DNA from: Halobacillus amylolyticus
GTDB lineage: Bacteria; Bacillota; Bacilli; Bacillales; Halobacillaceae
Reading direction: 5' to 3'
NCBI RefSeq assembly: GCF_022921115.1
Contig: NZ_CP095075.1
Span: forward strand, 1,902,001 to 1,966,000
DNA: 64,000 nt
This document shows, piece after piece, positions 38,685 through 47,997 of this stretch (positions are counted from its first letter, which is position 1; each line of letters begins with the position of its first letter). The position numbers and the translations under genes are program-made. A model generated the notes under the pieces. That model saw only the letters and a list, made by a program, of their open reading frames with translations, did no database searches and was not told where the DNA came from.

Positions 38685-39644
38685 CTAATTCAATTTGTTG
38701 GCTTTCGTACCTCTAATAATAATCTTGTAAGGAATCTTTTCAATTGAAAGTTCTTCTCTTTTTATCTCAATCACTTGCTTTACGTATTTTTCGATTTCTT
38801 CTGCTTGTTTTTTCACCCCCCATGAAAACCACCCATCTGATAACGACGTTTTTATAATGATCTGCAGTGGTTTAGGGTGGAATGAGTAAGCAAATCCACT
38901 TACTTTATCAAACTTTTTATCTGTTTCTTCCATGATTGAATGAAAAATAGGCGACCATTTCATGTCTCTTATTTCTGCTTCACTTCTTCTTTCGACTTTT
39001 ACTGGGTAATCTAAACCTTTCTTGGCAGATACAGTATCGTGTACAAGTCTTTCAATATCTTCCTTAACGTTATTATAATATGACTCCGTTCCTTCAATTT
39101 TAATATAAATCATTTGCTTTGACTTCCTTGGGTCAATTCTCATTGCGATAACCTGGTTATACCCCTCTTGTTCTAATACTTTGCGACTGATTTCAAACAA
39201 TTCATGTGTAAGCTCCTGCAGTCTCCTGTCCTCTTCACTTAAATCCCCAATCCCCCTATCCTCGACTTTCACATGAATAGCAACCTCACCAAAATTGTAG
39301 GGTTTTACAACACCTTCAATGAATTGTTTTATTTCACTTTCATGTTCTTTTTTATATCGCTTCTCCTTAACCCTAACGGTCACTGACGGTTGTTTAGAAA
39401 AAAAATGGTTATCTATGGAAGTAGAAAGACTGCCTTCAAATCCTTCTTCCTTGAATTTATCGTTTAGTTCTTTGTGGAAAGCTTCTACCTTTTCATTCTT
39501 TTCTGCGGTGTCCTTCATACTCTGTTTAATGCTGTCCTTCAAATTTTGACCCTGCGCCGTTTGACTACCACCAAAATAACTACTCATGAAAATAACCAAA
39601 GTAAAGGCTAACACCGTTCCTACTAAAATAGTAATCTTCTTCAT
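38685..39644 (-). CDS. DUF4030 domain secreted or anchored protein
   Basis: A 319-residue protein with an N-terminal signal or anchor (residues 6-25). The remaining region consists of repeated alpha/beta units with alternating Lys/Glu-rich helices and strands such as QPSVTVRVKEKRYK, IAMRIDPRKSKQMIYIKIEG and LQIIIKTSLSDGWFSWG, the pattern of DUF4030. No function is established. AGGGGA precedes the ATG. Monocistronic. Confidence 0.78.
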   Translation of the reverse strand: MKKITILVGTVLAFTLVIFMSSYFGGSQTAQGQNLKDSIKQSMKDTAEKNEKVEAFHKELNDKFKEEGFEGSLSTSIDNHFFSKQPSVTVRVKEKRYKKEHESEIKQFIEGVVKPYNFGEVAIHVKVEDRGIGDLSEEDRRLQELTHELFEISRKVLEQEGYNQVIAMRIDPRKSKQMIYIKIEGTESYYNNVKEDIERLVHDTVSAKKGLDYPVKVERRSEAEIRDMKWSPIFHSIMEETDKKFDKVSGFAYSFHPKPLQIIIKTSLSDGWFSWGVKKQAEEIEKYVKQVIEIKREELSIEKIPYKIIIRGTKANKLN

Positions 39645-39796
39645 TCATTCCCCTCCACTTTTGGAAAAATCATGGATAATCATGCTTGTATTTAATATAT
39701 AGCTCGTTCCTTTAAATATGATATGAATTCTTTTTGATTCCCAATAGACCCTTAATAAGAGGTACAATTAGCCCTGTGATAGAGCTTTTGACTAAA

Positions 39797-39814
39797 TTGT
39801 GAAACATTGAGCAA
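39797..39814 (+). promoter_or_regulatory. Rex-type operator, upstream copy
   Basis: TTGTGAAACATTGAGCAA, a good left half and weaker right half of the TTGTGAA-N4-TTCACAA Rex consensus. It ends five bases before the -35 hexamer of nox. Confidence 0.6.
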
Positions 39815-39819
39815 AGGAC

Positions 39820-39848
39820 TTGTATTAAACTCTGAAGCAGATTATACT
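39820..39848 (+). promoter_or_regulatory. promoter of the NADH oxidase gene
   Basis: TTGTAT and TATACT hexamers with 17-base spacing, 60 bases before the start codon and bracketed by two Rex-type sites. Confidence 0.65.
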
Positions 39849-39864
39849 TAGGTTACAATTAAAT

Positions 39865-39882
39865 ATGTGAAATGTTTCACAA
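39865..39882 (+). promoter_or_regulatory. Rex-type operator, downstream copy
   Basis: ATGTGAAATGTTTCACAA matches the Rex palindrome at 17 of 18 positions and lies just after the expected transcription start, where bound repressor would block nox when NAD+ is high. Confidence 0.8.
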
Positions 39883-39907
39883 TACAAATTATTAGGAGGA
39901 TGAACTC

Positions 39908-41263
39908 ATGAAAATCGCAGTCATAGGTAGCACACACGCTGGCACAGCAGCAGCTACCAATATCGCAAACTTATATCCAGAATCAACAATTACCGTATAT
40001 GAACGAAACGACAACGTATCTTTTTTATCTTGCGGTCTGGCTTTATATGTGGGTGGTGTCGTCAATGATCCTCAAGGCTTGTTCTACTCCTCCCCTGAAA
40101 AAATGAGAGAACTTGGCATCACAATGAAGATGCAGCACGACGTCAAGGAAATCGACACCGATCGCCAGCTGATCCATGCTTCAAATTTAGTTACAGGAGA
40201 GTCGGTGACAGACCACTATGACAAGCTCGTTATGACAACAGGTTCTCAAGCCATTACTCCACCGATTGAAGGCATGAATCTCGACAACGTATTGTTTGCG
40301 AAGAATTATAACCAGGCGAATACGATCATCGAACGTGCAGAACAGGCTGAACATGTGACGGTCGTCGGTGCCGGGTACATCGGTGTGGAACTCGTCGAAG
40401 CTTTCGAAAAAGGCGGCAAACGCGTCACGTTGATCGATGGTGCCGACCGAATTTTGAACAAATATCTTGATCCCGAGTTCACGGACGATGTGGAAGCCGA
40501 TTTCCGGACACGCAACATCGAACTTGCTCTGTCGCAAACGGTTGAGCGCATCGAAGGTCAGGATGGTTCCGTGAAAAGCGTCATCACCAATAAAGGCAAG
40601 TATGAAACTGACCTTGTCATCATGTGTGTCGGCTTCCGCCCGAATACCGGTTTGCTAAAAGGGAAGGTTGATATGCTAAATAACGGAGCTATTAAAGTTA
40701 ATGACTACATGCAAACGAGTGATCCAGCGATTTTTGCTGCTGGTGACTGTTGTGCCGTCAAGTATAATCCAACCGAAGGGTATGCTTATATTCCTCTTGC
40801 AACGAATGCTGTCCGCATGGGAACACTCGTCGCTCGCAATTTAATAGAACCAACGATAGCAAACGTCGGGACACAAGGCACCTCAGGATTGCACATTTAC
40901 GATTTGAACATGGCCTCTACTGGATTAACCGAAACGTCTGCTTGTCTTATGGGCACTCATGTGAAAAGCGTCACAATCGAAGACAACCACCGCCCTAATT
41001 TTATGCCAACAGCGGAAAACGTAAAATTAAAAGTGTCGTTCGACCCAGACACGAGACGCATTCTTGGCGCTCAGGTGTTATCAAAAGCGGATGTCACCCA
41101 ATCCATCAACACGATCTCGGTCGGTATCCAGCACGGCATGACAATCGACGAACTTGCCTTTGTCGACTTTTTCTTTCAACCACATTTTAATCAACCATGG
41201 AACTTTTTGAATAAAGCTGGTTTGGAAGCAAACCTTTCTGTGAAACAACCTGAGTTGGTGTGA
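39908..41263 (+). CDS. nox: water-forming NADH oxidase / CoA-disulfide reductase-like flavoprotein
   Basis: A 451-residue FAD and NADH-binding pyridine nucleotide-disulfide family enzyme. N-terminal FAD motif IGSTHAGTAAA, redox Cys in FLSCGLALY (position 42, as in Nox and CoA-disulfide reductase), NAD motif VVGAGYIGVELVEAF and FAD motif FAAGDCCAV. It would oxidise NADH with oxygen to water, recycling NAD+. The Rex-type sites in its promoter support that role. TAGGAGGATGAACTC precedes the ATG. Monocistronic, with a terminator shared on the other strand. Confidence 0.9.
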   Translation: MKIAVIGSTHAGTAAATNIANLYPESTITVYERNDNVSFLSCGLALYVGGVVNDPQGLFYSSPEKMRELGITMKMQHDVKEIDTDRQLIHASNLVTGESVTDHYDKLVMTTGSQAITPPIEGMNLDNVLFAKNYNQANTIIERAEQAEHVTVVGAGYIGVELVEAFEKGGKRVTLIDGADRILNKYLDPEFTDDVEADFRTRNIELALSQTVERIEGQDGSVKSVITNKGKYETDLVIMCVGFRPNTGLLKGKVDMLNNGAIKVNDYMQTSDPAIFAAGDCCAVKYNPTEGYAYIPLATNAVRMGTLVARNLIEPTIANVGTQGTSGLHIYDLNMASTGLTETSACLMGTHVKSVTIEDNHRPNFMPTAENVKLKVSFDPDTRRILGAQVLSKADVTQSINTISVGIQHGMTIDELAFVDFFFQPHFNQPWNFLNKAGLEANLSVKQPELV

Positions 41264-41310
41264 TGAGGATTGGGATCTCCTGAAGCGCCTAGTGAACGAT
41301 TCATTCAATA

Positions 41311-41352
41311 TAAAAAAGCGGTGCCTGCATCCTTTCGAGGGAACAGGCACCG
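41311..41352 (-). terminator. terminator of the sugar operon
   Basis: CGGTGCCTG pairs with CAGGCACCG; the minus strand continues CTTTTTTAT. It lies 11 bases after the GH32 stop and can also serve nox on the plus strand. Confidence 0.85.
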
Positions 41353-41362
41353 TTTGGTAACT

Positions 41363-42861
41363 TCACTTATTAAATTCAGTCACATCAATACTCTGATTTA
41401 ATGACCATTTATCCAATTGAACCATTTCTATTTTATCATCAGAAAAAAATTGGATTCCCTCTGAATTTTTACCAGGGTAAATACGAGCAGTCATCACTTT
41501 TTCCCCGTTCTGTAAAAAGACCTCGAGGGATGATTGATCAATAAAGACCCTTAAGTGGAGCCGTCCATCCTTTAAAGAAAGGGGAGCTCTTCTTATCCCT
41601 CCTGGTCCTGCTCCAGAATGGTTTCTATCAAGAATAAATACTTCCTGTTTCACATCATATAAGAGTTTAGTTTCTTCCGTTTCACTTTCATTACAACGAA
41701 CTCTCATGCCAAATGCAGAAGCATCTTTTGAATCTATGACAACATTTAGTTCTAAGCTAGTCCCCTCAACACCTTCGAAAGTGCACTCACTCTCAACTTC
41801 TACATTTTCGTATGAGATATGATCACACCTCAATGATTTTAACTCTGGCACAGGCACACTCTTTAATTGGCCATCTTCAATCGAAATAATCCTAGGTATA
41901 GTTATAGCACCAGCCCAGTAATCATCTTGTTCTGGCATGTCACTTTCCCACATGGCCATCCAAGCTAACAAAATTCTATTTCCCTTATCATCAAAAGTGG
42001 TTTGTGGGGCATAAAAATCAAATCCATAATCCAATGGTTGAAAATGATTAAAATCAAATATGCCCTTGTCTACGTCTAAATCTCCTAAAGCATAGACAGA
42101 TTGATGGAGATTGTGATATAAATCCCCTTCAGGCATCACGCCCTGTGGAGACATCACTAATACATCATAGCCGTCCAGTTGAAAAAGATCGGGACATTCC
42201 CACATGTATCCCATATTACCCTTTCCTTTAGCTGCTACATTTAGAAACTCCCAAGAAATTAGATCCTTTGAGCGATAGAGTAATACCTGTCCACCTCGGT
42301 CATTCGTTTGGGATCCGACTACACTATAGTAATAGTCTTCTTTTTTCCAAACTTTTGGATCACGGAAATGAAAAGGATGTACATCCCTGAAGGTGCATCT
42401 GCTATCACAGGGTTATCAGCCATTTTTTCAAAAAGGGTTCCGTCTTCACTCACGGCGAGACATTGGACTTGCTTTAGATCTGTATCTGGATTGGTCCCTG
42501 TCCACCTGTTTCCCGTATAAAAAAGATATAGTCTTCCATCTTTCTCTATGGCGCTGCCTGAAAAACATCCATCTTGATCATAGGATTCACTAGGTGCTAG
42601 TGCAATCGGCAGGTGCTCCCAATGAACGAGATCTTTACTCTTCACATGTCCCCAATGCATAGGTCCCCATTCTGCCGAGTAAGGGTGATGTTGATAAAAC
42701 AAATGAAACTCGTTATTAAACATACAGAAACCATTCGGATCATTCATCCAGAAGGCAGGTGCTGTAACATGATAATTTAATCTCCACTGATCCTCAGTAA
42801 TTTTTACTCGTGTATTTTTTATCGAATCGGTAGCAAATTGAATTTGTTGCTGGTGTATCAA
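41363..42861 (-). pseudogene. GH32 sucrose-6-phosphate hydrolase / fructan hydrolase, one frameshift
   Basis: Frame-corrected 499-residue GH32 enzyme. The nucleophile motif WMNDPNG (about 38), RDPK (mid, corrected frame) and acid/base motif WECPD (about 218) are all present, as is the C-terminal beta-sandwich (FIDQSSLEVFLQNGE). The frame breaks at the C run 42385-42387 (plus strand), after IADAPSG; one extra base restores DVHPFHFRDPKVW. It hydrolyses beta-fructosides such as sucrose or sucrose 6-phosphate. It is last in the sugar operon. The single lesion may be a base-calling error, in which case the gene is functional. Confidence 0.88.
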
Positions 42862-42884
42862 AGAATCACCTCAAAAATGTTTAG

Positions 42885-44549
42885 TTAGGTTACGTTATAA
42901 ACTCTAGATTCAAACGGTTTCAATACGATATGATTGATATCTTCATTTGAATCAGCTTCATAATTACTCATGTACAACTGTTTAGATTTGTTCTTGAAAT
43001 CTTCCGGCCATTTAAAATCTGCTTCATTAGGGAACAAATTCGTTACAATTAACATCAACTCCCCCTCTAAACTTCTTGTATAAGCATAGATTTGGTCGTG
43101 TTCCGGCAAAATGATATGGTAATGACCATAAATTAGAACAGGGTGTTTCTTTCGAATCTGGATAAGCTCTTTATAGTAATGATAAATAGATTTATTGTCC
43201 TGAATAGACCTTTCCACATTGATCTCCTTGTGATTAGGATTTATTCCTATCCACGGTTCACCTTCTGTAAACCCTGCATTCCTTTCCCCTGTCCATTGCA
43301 TAGGAGTTCTAGAATTATCACGTCCTGTTTGCCAAATCACTTCCATAATTTCTCGATGTGATTTACCAGCCTCAATTTCATGGTGATATAAATTCTTTAT
43401 CGCAACATCATCATAATCCTCTATGGAAGCGAACTGCACATTCGTCATTCCAATTTCTTGTCCCTGATAAATAAAAGGTGTACCTTGCATTAAAAAGTAA
43501 AGCGTAGCAAGACACTTAGCTGCTTTATCATGGTACTCCACATCATCTCCCCAAACCGAAACCGCTCTTGGCAAGTCATGATTTTCTAGAAACAATGCGT
43601 TCCAACCTACACCATCTAGGCCCGTTTGCCATTTTGTAAAAACATCCTTCAACGCATGGATATCTAAACCCTTACTATCTTTGCCCCATAGATCTACATG
43701 CTCAAATTGGAAGATCATATTAAACTTCCCGTTAGCTTCACCAACCCAATTATCGGCCTCATCAACACTTACCCCATTGGCTTCACCAACAGTCATGATG
43801 TCATACTTATCAAACGTTTCCTTGTTAAGCTCCTCTAAGAAAGTGTGAATACCTTCCCTATTTCTATGGCCTTCAAAAGATGAAGCGAATTTCTTATTCT
43901 TCGGATTAGAAACATCAGGAAAACCAGGCACCTTCTTAATATGAGAAATAGCATCGATACGAAAACCGTCGATCCCCTTATCTAACCACCAATTAATCAT
44001 TTCATATATATCGTAGCGCACATCTGGATTTTCCCAATTCAGGTCAGGTTGTTTACGTGAAAAAACGTGCATGAAATACTCATCTGTATCGAGATCATAT
44101 TCCCATGCAGATCCCTCAAAAATTGATGCCCAATTATTAGGCTCTTGCCCATCTTCCCCTGGATGCCAAATATAGTAATCTCTATATGGATTATCTTTAG
44201 ATGATCTTGACTCGATGAACCAAGGATGCTCATCAGATGTGTGGTTGACAACTAAGTCCATAATTAATCCCATGTTCCGATTATGTACCTCAGTTAAAAG
44301 TTGATCAAAATCTGCCATAGTTCCAAACTCATCCATAATCGCTTTATAGTTGCTAATATCGTAACCATTATCATCATTTGGTGAACTATAAACGGGACAA
44401 AGCCAAATGACGTCTATTCCTAAATCTGCTAAATAATCTAGCTTCGATATGAGACCTTGGATATCACCAATACCGTCCCCGTTTGAATCTTTGAAACTAC
44501 GTGGATAAACTTGATAAACGACAGCTTCCTTCCACCACTTTTTATTCAT
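42885..44549 (-). CDS. GH13 alpha-glucosidase
   Basis: A 554-residue cytoplasmic GH13 enzyme of the oligo-1,6-glucosidase/alpha-glucosidase group. Nucleophile Asp in GFRIDAIS, acid/base Glu in TVGEANG, third carboxylate in LENHDLPRAVSVWG, and DLVVNHTSDEHPWF before them. The residue after the nucleophile is Ala rather than the Val typical of strict alpha-1,6 enzymes, hinting at alpha-1,4 or sucrose-type substrates. The ATG at 44549 has GGGGAGG upstream. Fourth gene of the operon; splits the imported sugar. Confidence 0.9.
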   Translation of the reverse strand: MNKKWWKEAVVYQVYPRSFKDSNGDGIGDIQGLISKLDYLADLGIDVIWLCPVYSSPNDDNGYDISNYKAIMDEFGTMADFDQLLTEVHNRNMGLIMDLVVNHTSDEHPWFIESRSSKDNPYRDYYIWHPGEDGQEPNNWASIFEGSAWEYDLDTDEYFMHVFSRKQPDLNWENPDVRYDIYEMINWWLDKGIDGFRIDAISHIKKVPGFPDVSNPKNKKFASSFEGHRNREGIHTFLEELNKETFDKYDIMTVGEANGVSVDEADNWVGEANGKFNMIFQFEHVDLWGKDSKGLDIHALKDVFTKWQTGLDGVGWNALFLENHDLPRAVSVWGDDVEYHDKAAKCLATLYFLMQGTPFIYQGQEIGMTNVQFASIEDYDDVAIKNLYHHEIEAGKSHREIMEVIWQTGRDNSRTPMQWTGERNAGFTEGEPWIGINPNHKEINVERSIQDNKSIYHYYKELIQIRKKHPVLIYGHYHIILPEHDQIYAYTRSLEGELMLIVTNLFPNEADFKWPEDFKNKSKQLYMSNYEADSNEDINHIVLKPFESRVYNVT

Positions 44550-44589
44550 GTTTTCCTCCCCTTGCTCTCTTTCAGACATTGATTAAACT

Positions 44590-45414
44590 TTATTTTACAG
44601 CCCCTTCAGAAACCCCTTTGATAATTTGCTTCTGTGCAAAGAAATAACCGATGATGACTGGGATGATCGCGATCGTCAGCCCTGCCAGTGCCAAATGCCA
44701 CTGCTTCGTATACTGGCCGAAGAAATAAAACATTTTCAAAGGAATCGTTGCATTGGCTTCACTAAGAACAAGAGAAGGCAACAGATAGTCGTTCCAGATC
44801 CAGATTGTATTTAAGATCCCCACCGTCACGGAAATTGGTTTCAGTAGAGGGAAAATGATATACCAAAACAATTGAAAACGGTTGGCCCCATCAATGATCG
44901 CCGCTTCGTCCATCGTTTTTGAAACACCTGTCATCGCCCCATGGTAAAGGAAGATCGATAAACTGCACCCAAAGCCAAGGTACATGAAAACTAACCCACC
45001 CGCATTCAACATATTCGCTTGACCAAAAATCGATACAAGCGGAATCATCACCGATTGGAAGGGAATCAACATCGCAGCTACAAAGGTGAAAAAGATGATG
45101 CCACTAAGCTTACTTTTGTTACGAGCCAAGGCGTATCCAGCCATCGAAGAAAAGAGAATAATGACGGCAATACTCAGTCCCGTGATCAACACCGAGTTGA
45201 ATAAAGACTTTAGAAACTCCAAGTCAATAAAAGCTTGCTTAAAGTTTTCAAGCGCTAATGATTCAGGCAATCCTAAAACACCACTAAAAATTTCCCGCTT
45301 CGTTTTGAACGCATTGACAAGCATCAGATAGAACGGCGCAATCCATAGTAACCCTAAGGCAATACCGAGGATTTCGATTGAGAATAAATTCCGTTTTTCT
45401 TTGTTCTTCTTCAT
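44590..45414 (-). CDS. carbohydrate ABC transporter permease (MalG-type)
   Basis: A 274-residue permease with six membrane segments. The EAA loop, which contacts the ATPase, is MDEAAIIDGANRFQLFWYIIFPLLKP (quoted in part as EAAIIDGANRFQLF). Its start overlaps the stop of the upstream permease by one base (TAATG). It pairs with that permease to form the channel. No ATPase is encoded in the operon. Confidence 0.93.
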   Translation of the reverse strand: MKKNKEKRNLFSIEILGIALGLLWIAPFYLMLVNAFKTKREIFSGVLGLPESLALENFKQAFIDLEFLKSLFNSVLITGLSIAVIILFSSMAGYALARNKSKLSGIIFFTFVAAMLIPFQSVMIPLVSIFGQANMLNAGGLVFMYLGFGCSLSIFLYHGAMTGVSKTMDEAAIIDGANRFQLFWYIIFPLLKPISVTVGILNTIWIWNDYLLPSLVLSEANATIPLKMFYFFGQYTKQWHLALAGLTIAIIPVIIGYFFAQKQIIKGVSEGAVK

Positions 45415-46274
45415 TACATCTCAACCTCCCGTTTCTTGTTGTAGTACACCTGGGTCAGCGCAATAACGGCAACGATTAAGAAGAAAATCACCGCTTTGGC
45501 TTGGGCATAGGCCATCTGATTGTCTGAAAAGGCTGTGCGAACAATTTCCATCGCAACCATCTGCGTGGAGTTGAACGGCCCGCCATTGGTCAGGGATAAG
45601 TTTTGGTCATAAATCTTGAAAGCCATCGACAATGTCAGGAACATACTGACGGTAAAGGCTGGGGCTACAAGCGGGAAGGTAATACTCTTAAACCGCTGCA
45701 ATCCATTGGCCCCATCGATTTTTGCCGCTTCGATCAAGTCCTTTGGAATATTTTCTAAGTAAGCAATGTAAATGATCATAATATATCCCGCCATCTGCCA
45801 GGCTGTTAAAATAACAAGGCCCCAAAAGCCTGTACTCGTCGTCGAAAGCCAGCCTTGCAAATTCTCAATCCCGAATAGGGTACCGATATCGTCGAACACA
45901 CTGACGAAAATAAACTGCCAGATGAAGCCGAGGATCAAACCGCCAATTAAGTTCGGCATAAAGAATACCGTCCGAAGTAAGTTATTGGTTTTAATATTGC
46001 GGGTTACGAGTAGCGCAAGTCCAAGTCCCATGATATTTAGCAGAATGACCGTAACAACGGCAAACTTAACGGTAAACCAAATCGAGCTCATGAATTCGTC
46101 TTCTTGAAATAGATTGATATAATGTTCAAATCCTAAAAACTTGGTGGCCGTCAGCCCATTCCAATCGGTAAAGGAAAAGATGAAGCCGTAGATGAATGGA
46201 ATGACAACAACAAGACCCAACCCGAGAATAACCGGGGTGAGAAAAAGCCAAAACCAAATATTGCGATTGTGCAT
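45414..46274 (-). CDS. carbohydrate ABC transporter permease (MalF-type)
   Basis: A 286-residue permease with six membrane segments and the EAA motif LIEAAKIDGANGLQRFKSI. The ATG at 46274 has TAGGAGG seven bases upstream; the longer frame adds 17 residues without a ribosome binding site. First of two coupled permease genes, downstream of the binding protein gene. Confidence 0.92.
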   Translation of the reverse strand: MHNRNIWFWLFLTPVILGLGLVVVIPFIYGFIFSFTDWNGLTATKFLGFEHYINLFQEDEFMSSIWFTVKFAVVTVILLNIMGLGLALLVTRNIKTNNLLRTVFFMPNLIGGLILGFIWQFIFVSVFDDIGTLFGIENLQGWLSTTSTGFWGLVILTAWQMAGYIMIIYIAYLENIPKDLIEAAKIDGANGLQRFKSITFPLVAPAFTVSMFLTLSMAFKIYDQNLSLTNGGPFNSTQMVAMEIVRTAFSDNQMAYAQAKAVIFFLIVAVIALTQVYYNKKREVEM

Positions 46275-46386
46275 GTCAAATCCTCCTATTAAACTGAAAA
46301 ATTGCTGGAATGAATGACCAAGCAAAACTATAAAAATATAGCTAACAAATCAGTAGCTAGTGCTGATTTGTTAGCTTTCTTTCAAC

Positions 46387-47666
46387 TTATTCCTGCCTTA
46401 ATTTTTTCCACTCCTTACGCGAGTCAGCTTCCACTTCATCCCAGGTAATGTTTTCACTTATATATTTTTGTATATTCACTCCTAAATAATCCCCCACGAT
46501 ACGGGATACCCAAGAAATACCCACCCAGTGGTATTTCCTTCTGAAGCATACTCATAAATCTCCCTAGAAAGAGGATCAGCTATTTTTGAAGTGTCGTAGC
46601 CTTCATAAGCAGGTATAAACTTGAAATCATTTAACACAGCTTCTTTTCCAGTTTCAGAAGTATTCATCCAATCTAAAAAGTCCTTAGAGGCCTGAATAAC
46701 TTCTTCATCGCTATTATTATTTACAGCCCAATAATTCGGAATACCTACAGGCAATTTACCTTCAAATCCCTCCACAGGAATTGGAATGATCCCTATATTG
46801 TTTTCTGCAAATTCAGGAGCCAATTGGTGTACAGAAGGGTAAATCCAGTTCCCTTGTTGAATCATGGCTACTTTTCCAAGGGAGAAGTATTCTTCTACTT
46901 GTTGTGAGTAATCTAGGCTCAAAGTCGGCTGTATAGAGTATTTGTTCTGCAAATCTACCATTCTTTTAAGTTCGTCACCTTTTTTAAATTCTACCGTTTC
47001 TGAATTAAACGCTTCTAAGACTTTTTGATCAAACTCTGGTGCTAAATATACATTGGATAAGTGGTTTCCAGGAACCCATTTCTCTTTCGCAGGAAACGCA
47101 AATACCTCTTCGATGCCTAATTTTTCTTTTTGGCTATCCAGTTCTTTAACGGCCTGTTCTAAATCTCCGTAAGTCAAAATTTCATCAGGATTAATTCCCG
47201 CTTCTTCGAAGACCTCTTTATTATAAATGAATCCATAACCTTCCTGATTAAATGGAAGTCCATGAACTTCACCGTTTTTAGTTACAGGTTCTAAGGTACC
47301 TTCCAAAGCGGCTTCTGCTGCCTTTGTATCAGACAAGTCGGCTAGATACTTCTCGTATTGTGCGGCTTCAGTAGGCCCAGCAATACTAAAAATTTCCGGC
47401 TCCTCGCCAGAAGAGAATTTTGTTTTTAGTGCACTAGCATAGTCAGAACCCCCACCAACACTCGTAATCTCGATGTTTACATCTGGATTTTCTTCTTCGT
47501 ATTTTTGAGCCAGGTTTTCAAATTGGTCGTTAAACTCTACTTTTCCTTGAAAGATTTCTATGTCTATCTGGCCTTCAGAAGCCGACTCCGAGCCTCCTGA
47601 TGAGAATGAACATCCTGCTAATAGAACACTAGAAGCAAATAAAGACACCATAAGTTTTCCCTTCAT
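46387..47666 (-). pseudogene. sugar ABC transporter substrate-binding lipoprotein, 3' frameshift
   Basis: MalE-like lipoprotein: signal sequence with lipobox LLAGC, then two-lobed binding protein features (IEIFQGKVEFNDQFENLA, PFNQEGYGFIYNKEVFEEAG, VAMIQQGNWIYPS). As written it stops at 46482 after GYPVSWGII. One extra base in the C run at 46491-46495 (plus strand) gives DYLGVNIQKYISENITWDEV and a stop at 46387, which completes the normal C-terminal helix. Frame-corrected length is 426 residues. The ATG at 47666 has GGGGAG upstream. It delivers an alpha-glucoside or oligosaccharide to the permeases. Confidence 0.88.
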
Positions 47667-47738
47667 TTCATACACTCCCCTTATTTTAATTTTCAAATAA
47701 ATAATCAAAAAAATATTAAACTCTACATTCTTACTCTC

Positions 47739-47752
47739 TGTAAGTGCTTTCA
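47739..47752 (-). promoter_or_regulatory. cre-like CcpA site at the sugar operon promoter
   Basis: TGAAAGCACTTACA on the minus strand matches the cre consensus except at one central base. It overlaps the expected transcription start, consistent with carbon catabolite repression. Confidence 0.6.
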
Positions 47753-47758
47753 AAAGTT

Positions 47759-47786
47759 ATTATACAATAAAAATAATTTATGTCAA
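47759..47786 (-). promoter_or_regulatory. promoter of the sugar ABC operon
   Basis: TTGACA (47781-47786) and TATAAT (47759-47764) on the minus strand with 16-base spacing; both consensus hexamers. Confidence 0.8.
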
Positions 47787-47796
47787 TCGTTTTCAT
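47779..47796 (-). promoter_or_regulatory. probable LacI-type operator at the operon promoter
   Basis: ATGAAAACGATTGACATA on the minus strand; 16 of 18 positions match the plus-strand site at 47891-47908. It covers the -35 hexamer of the sugar operon. Confidence 0.6.
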
Positions 47797-47890
47797 AAAC
47801 AAGTATAACAATCATAGTTAATGACTAAATTAAGCATGATATACAAAATAAAAATCCTAATTAATAGGTATTTAAGGAATCTAACAAATC

Positions 47891-47908
47891 ATGGTAACGT
47901 TTGACATA
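47891..47908 (+). promoter_or_regulatory. probable LacI-type operator at the regulator promoter
   Basis: ATGGTAACGTTTGACATA, mirror placement of the 47779-47796 site, with a central AACGTT. It overlaps a TTGACA, so the regulator may also repress itself; a matching -10 is not obvious. Confidence 0.6.
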
Positions 47909-47997
47909 CAAGATCAGATATTAAATGATATAATACAATAAGTATAATAATAGAGTGACTAAGTATAGTGTGAAATTGGATTGGAGAGTGGCAAGCT

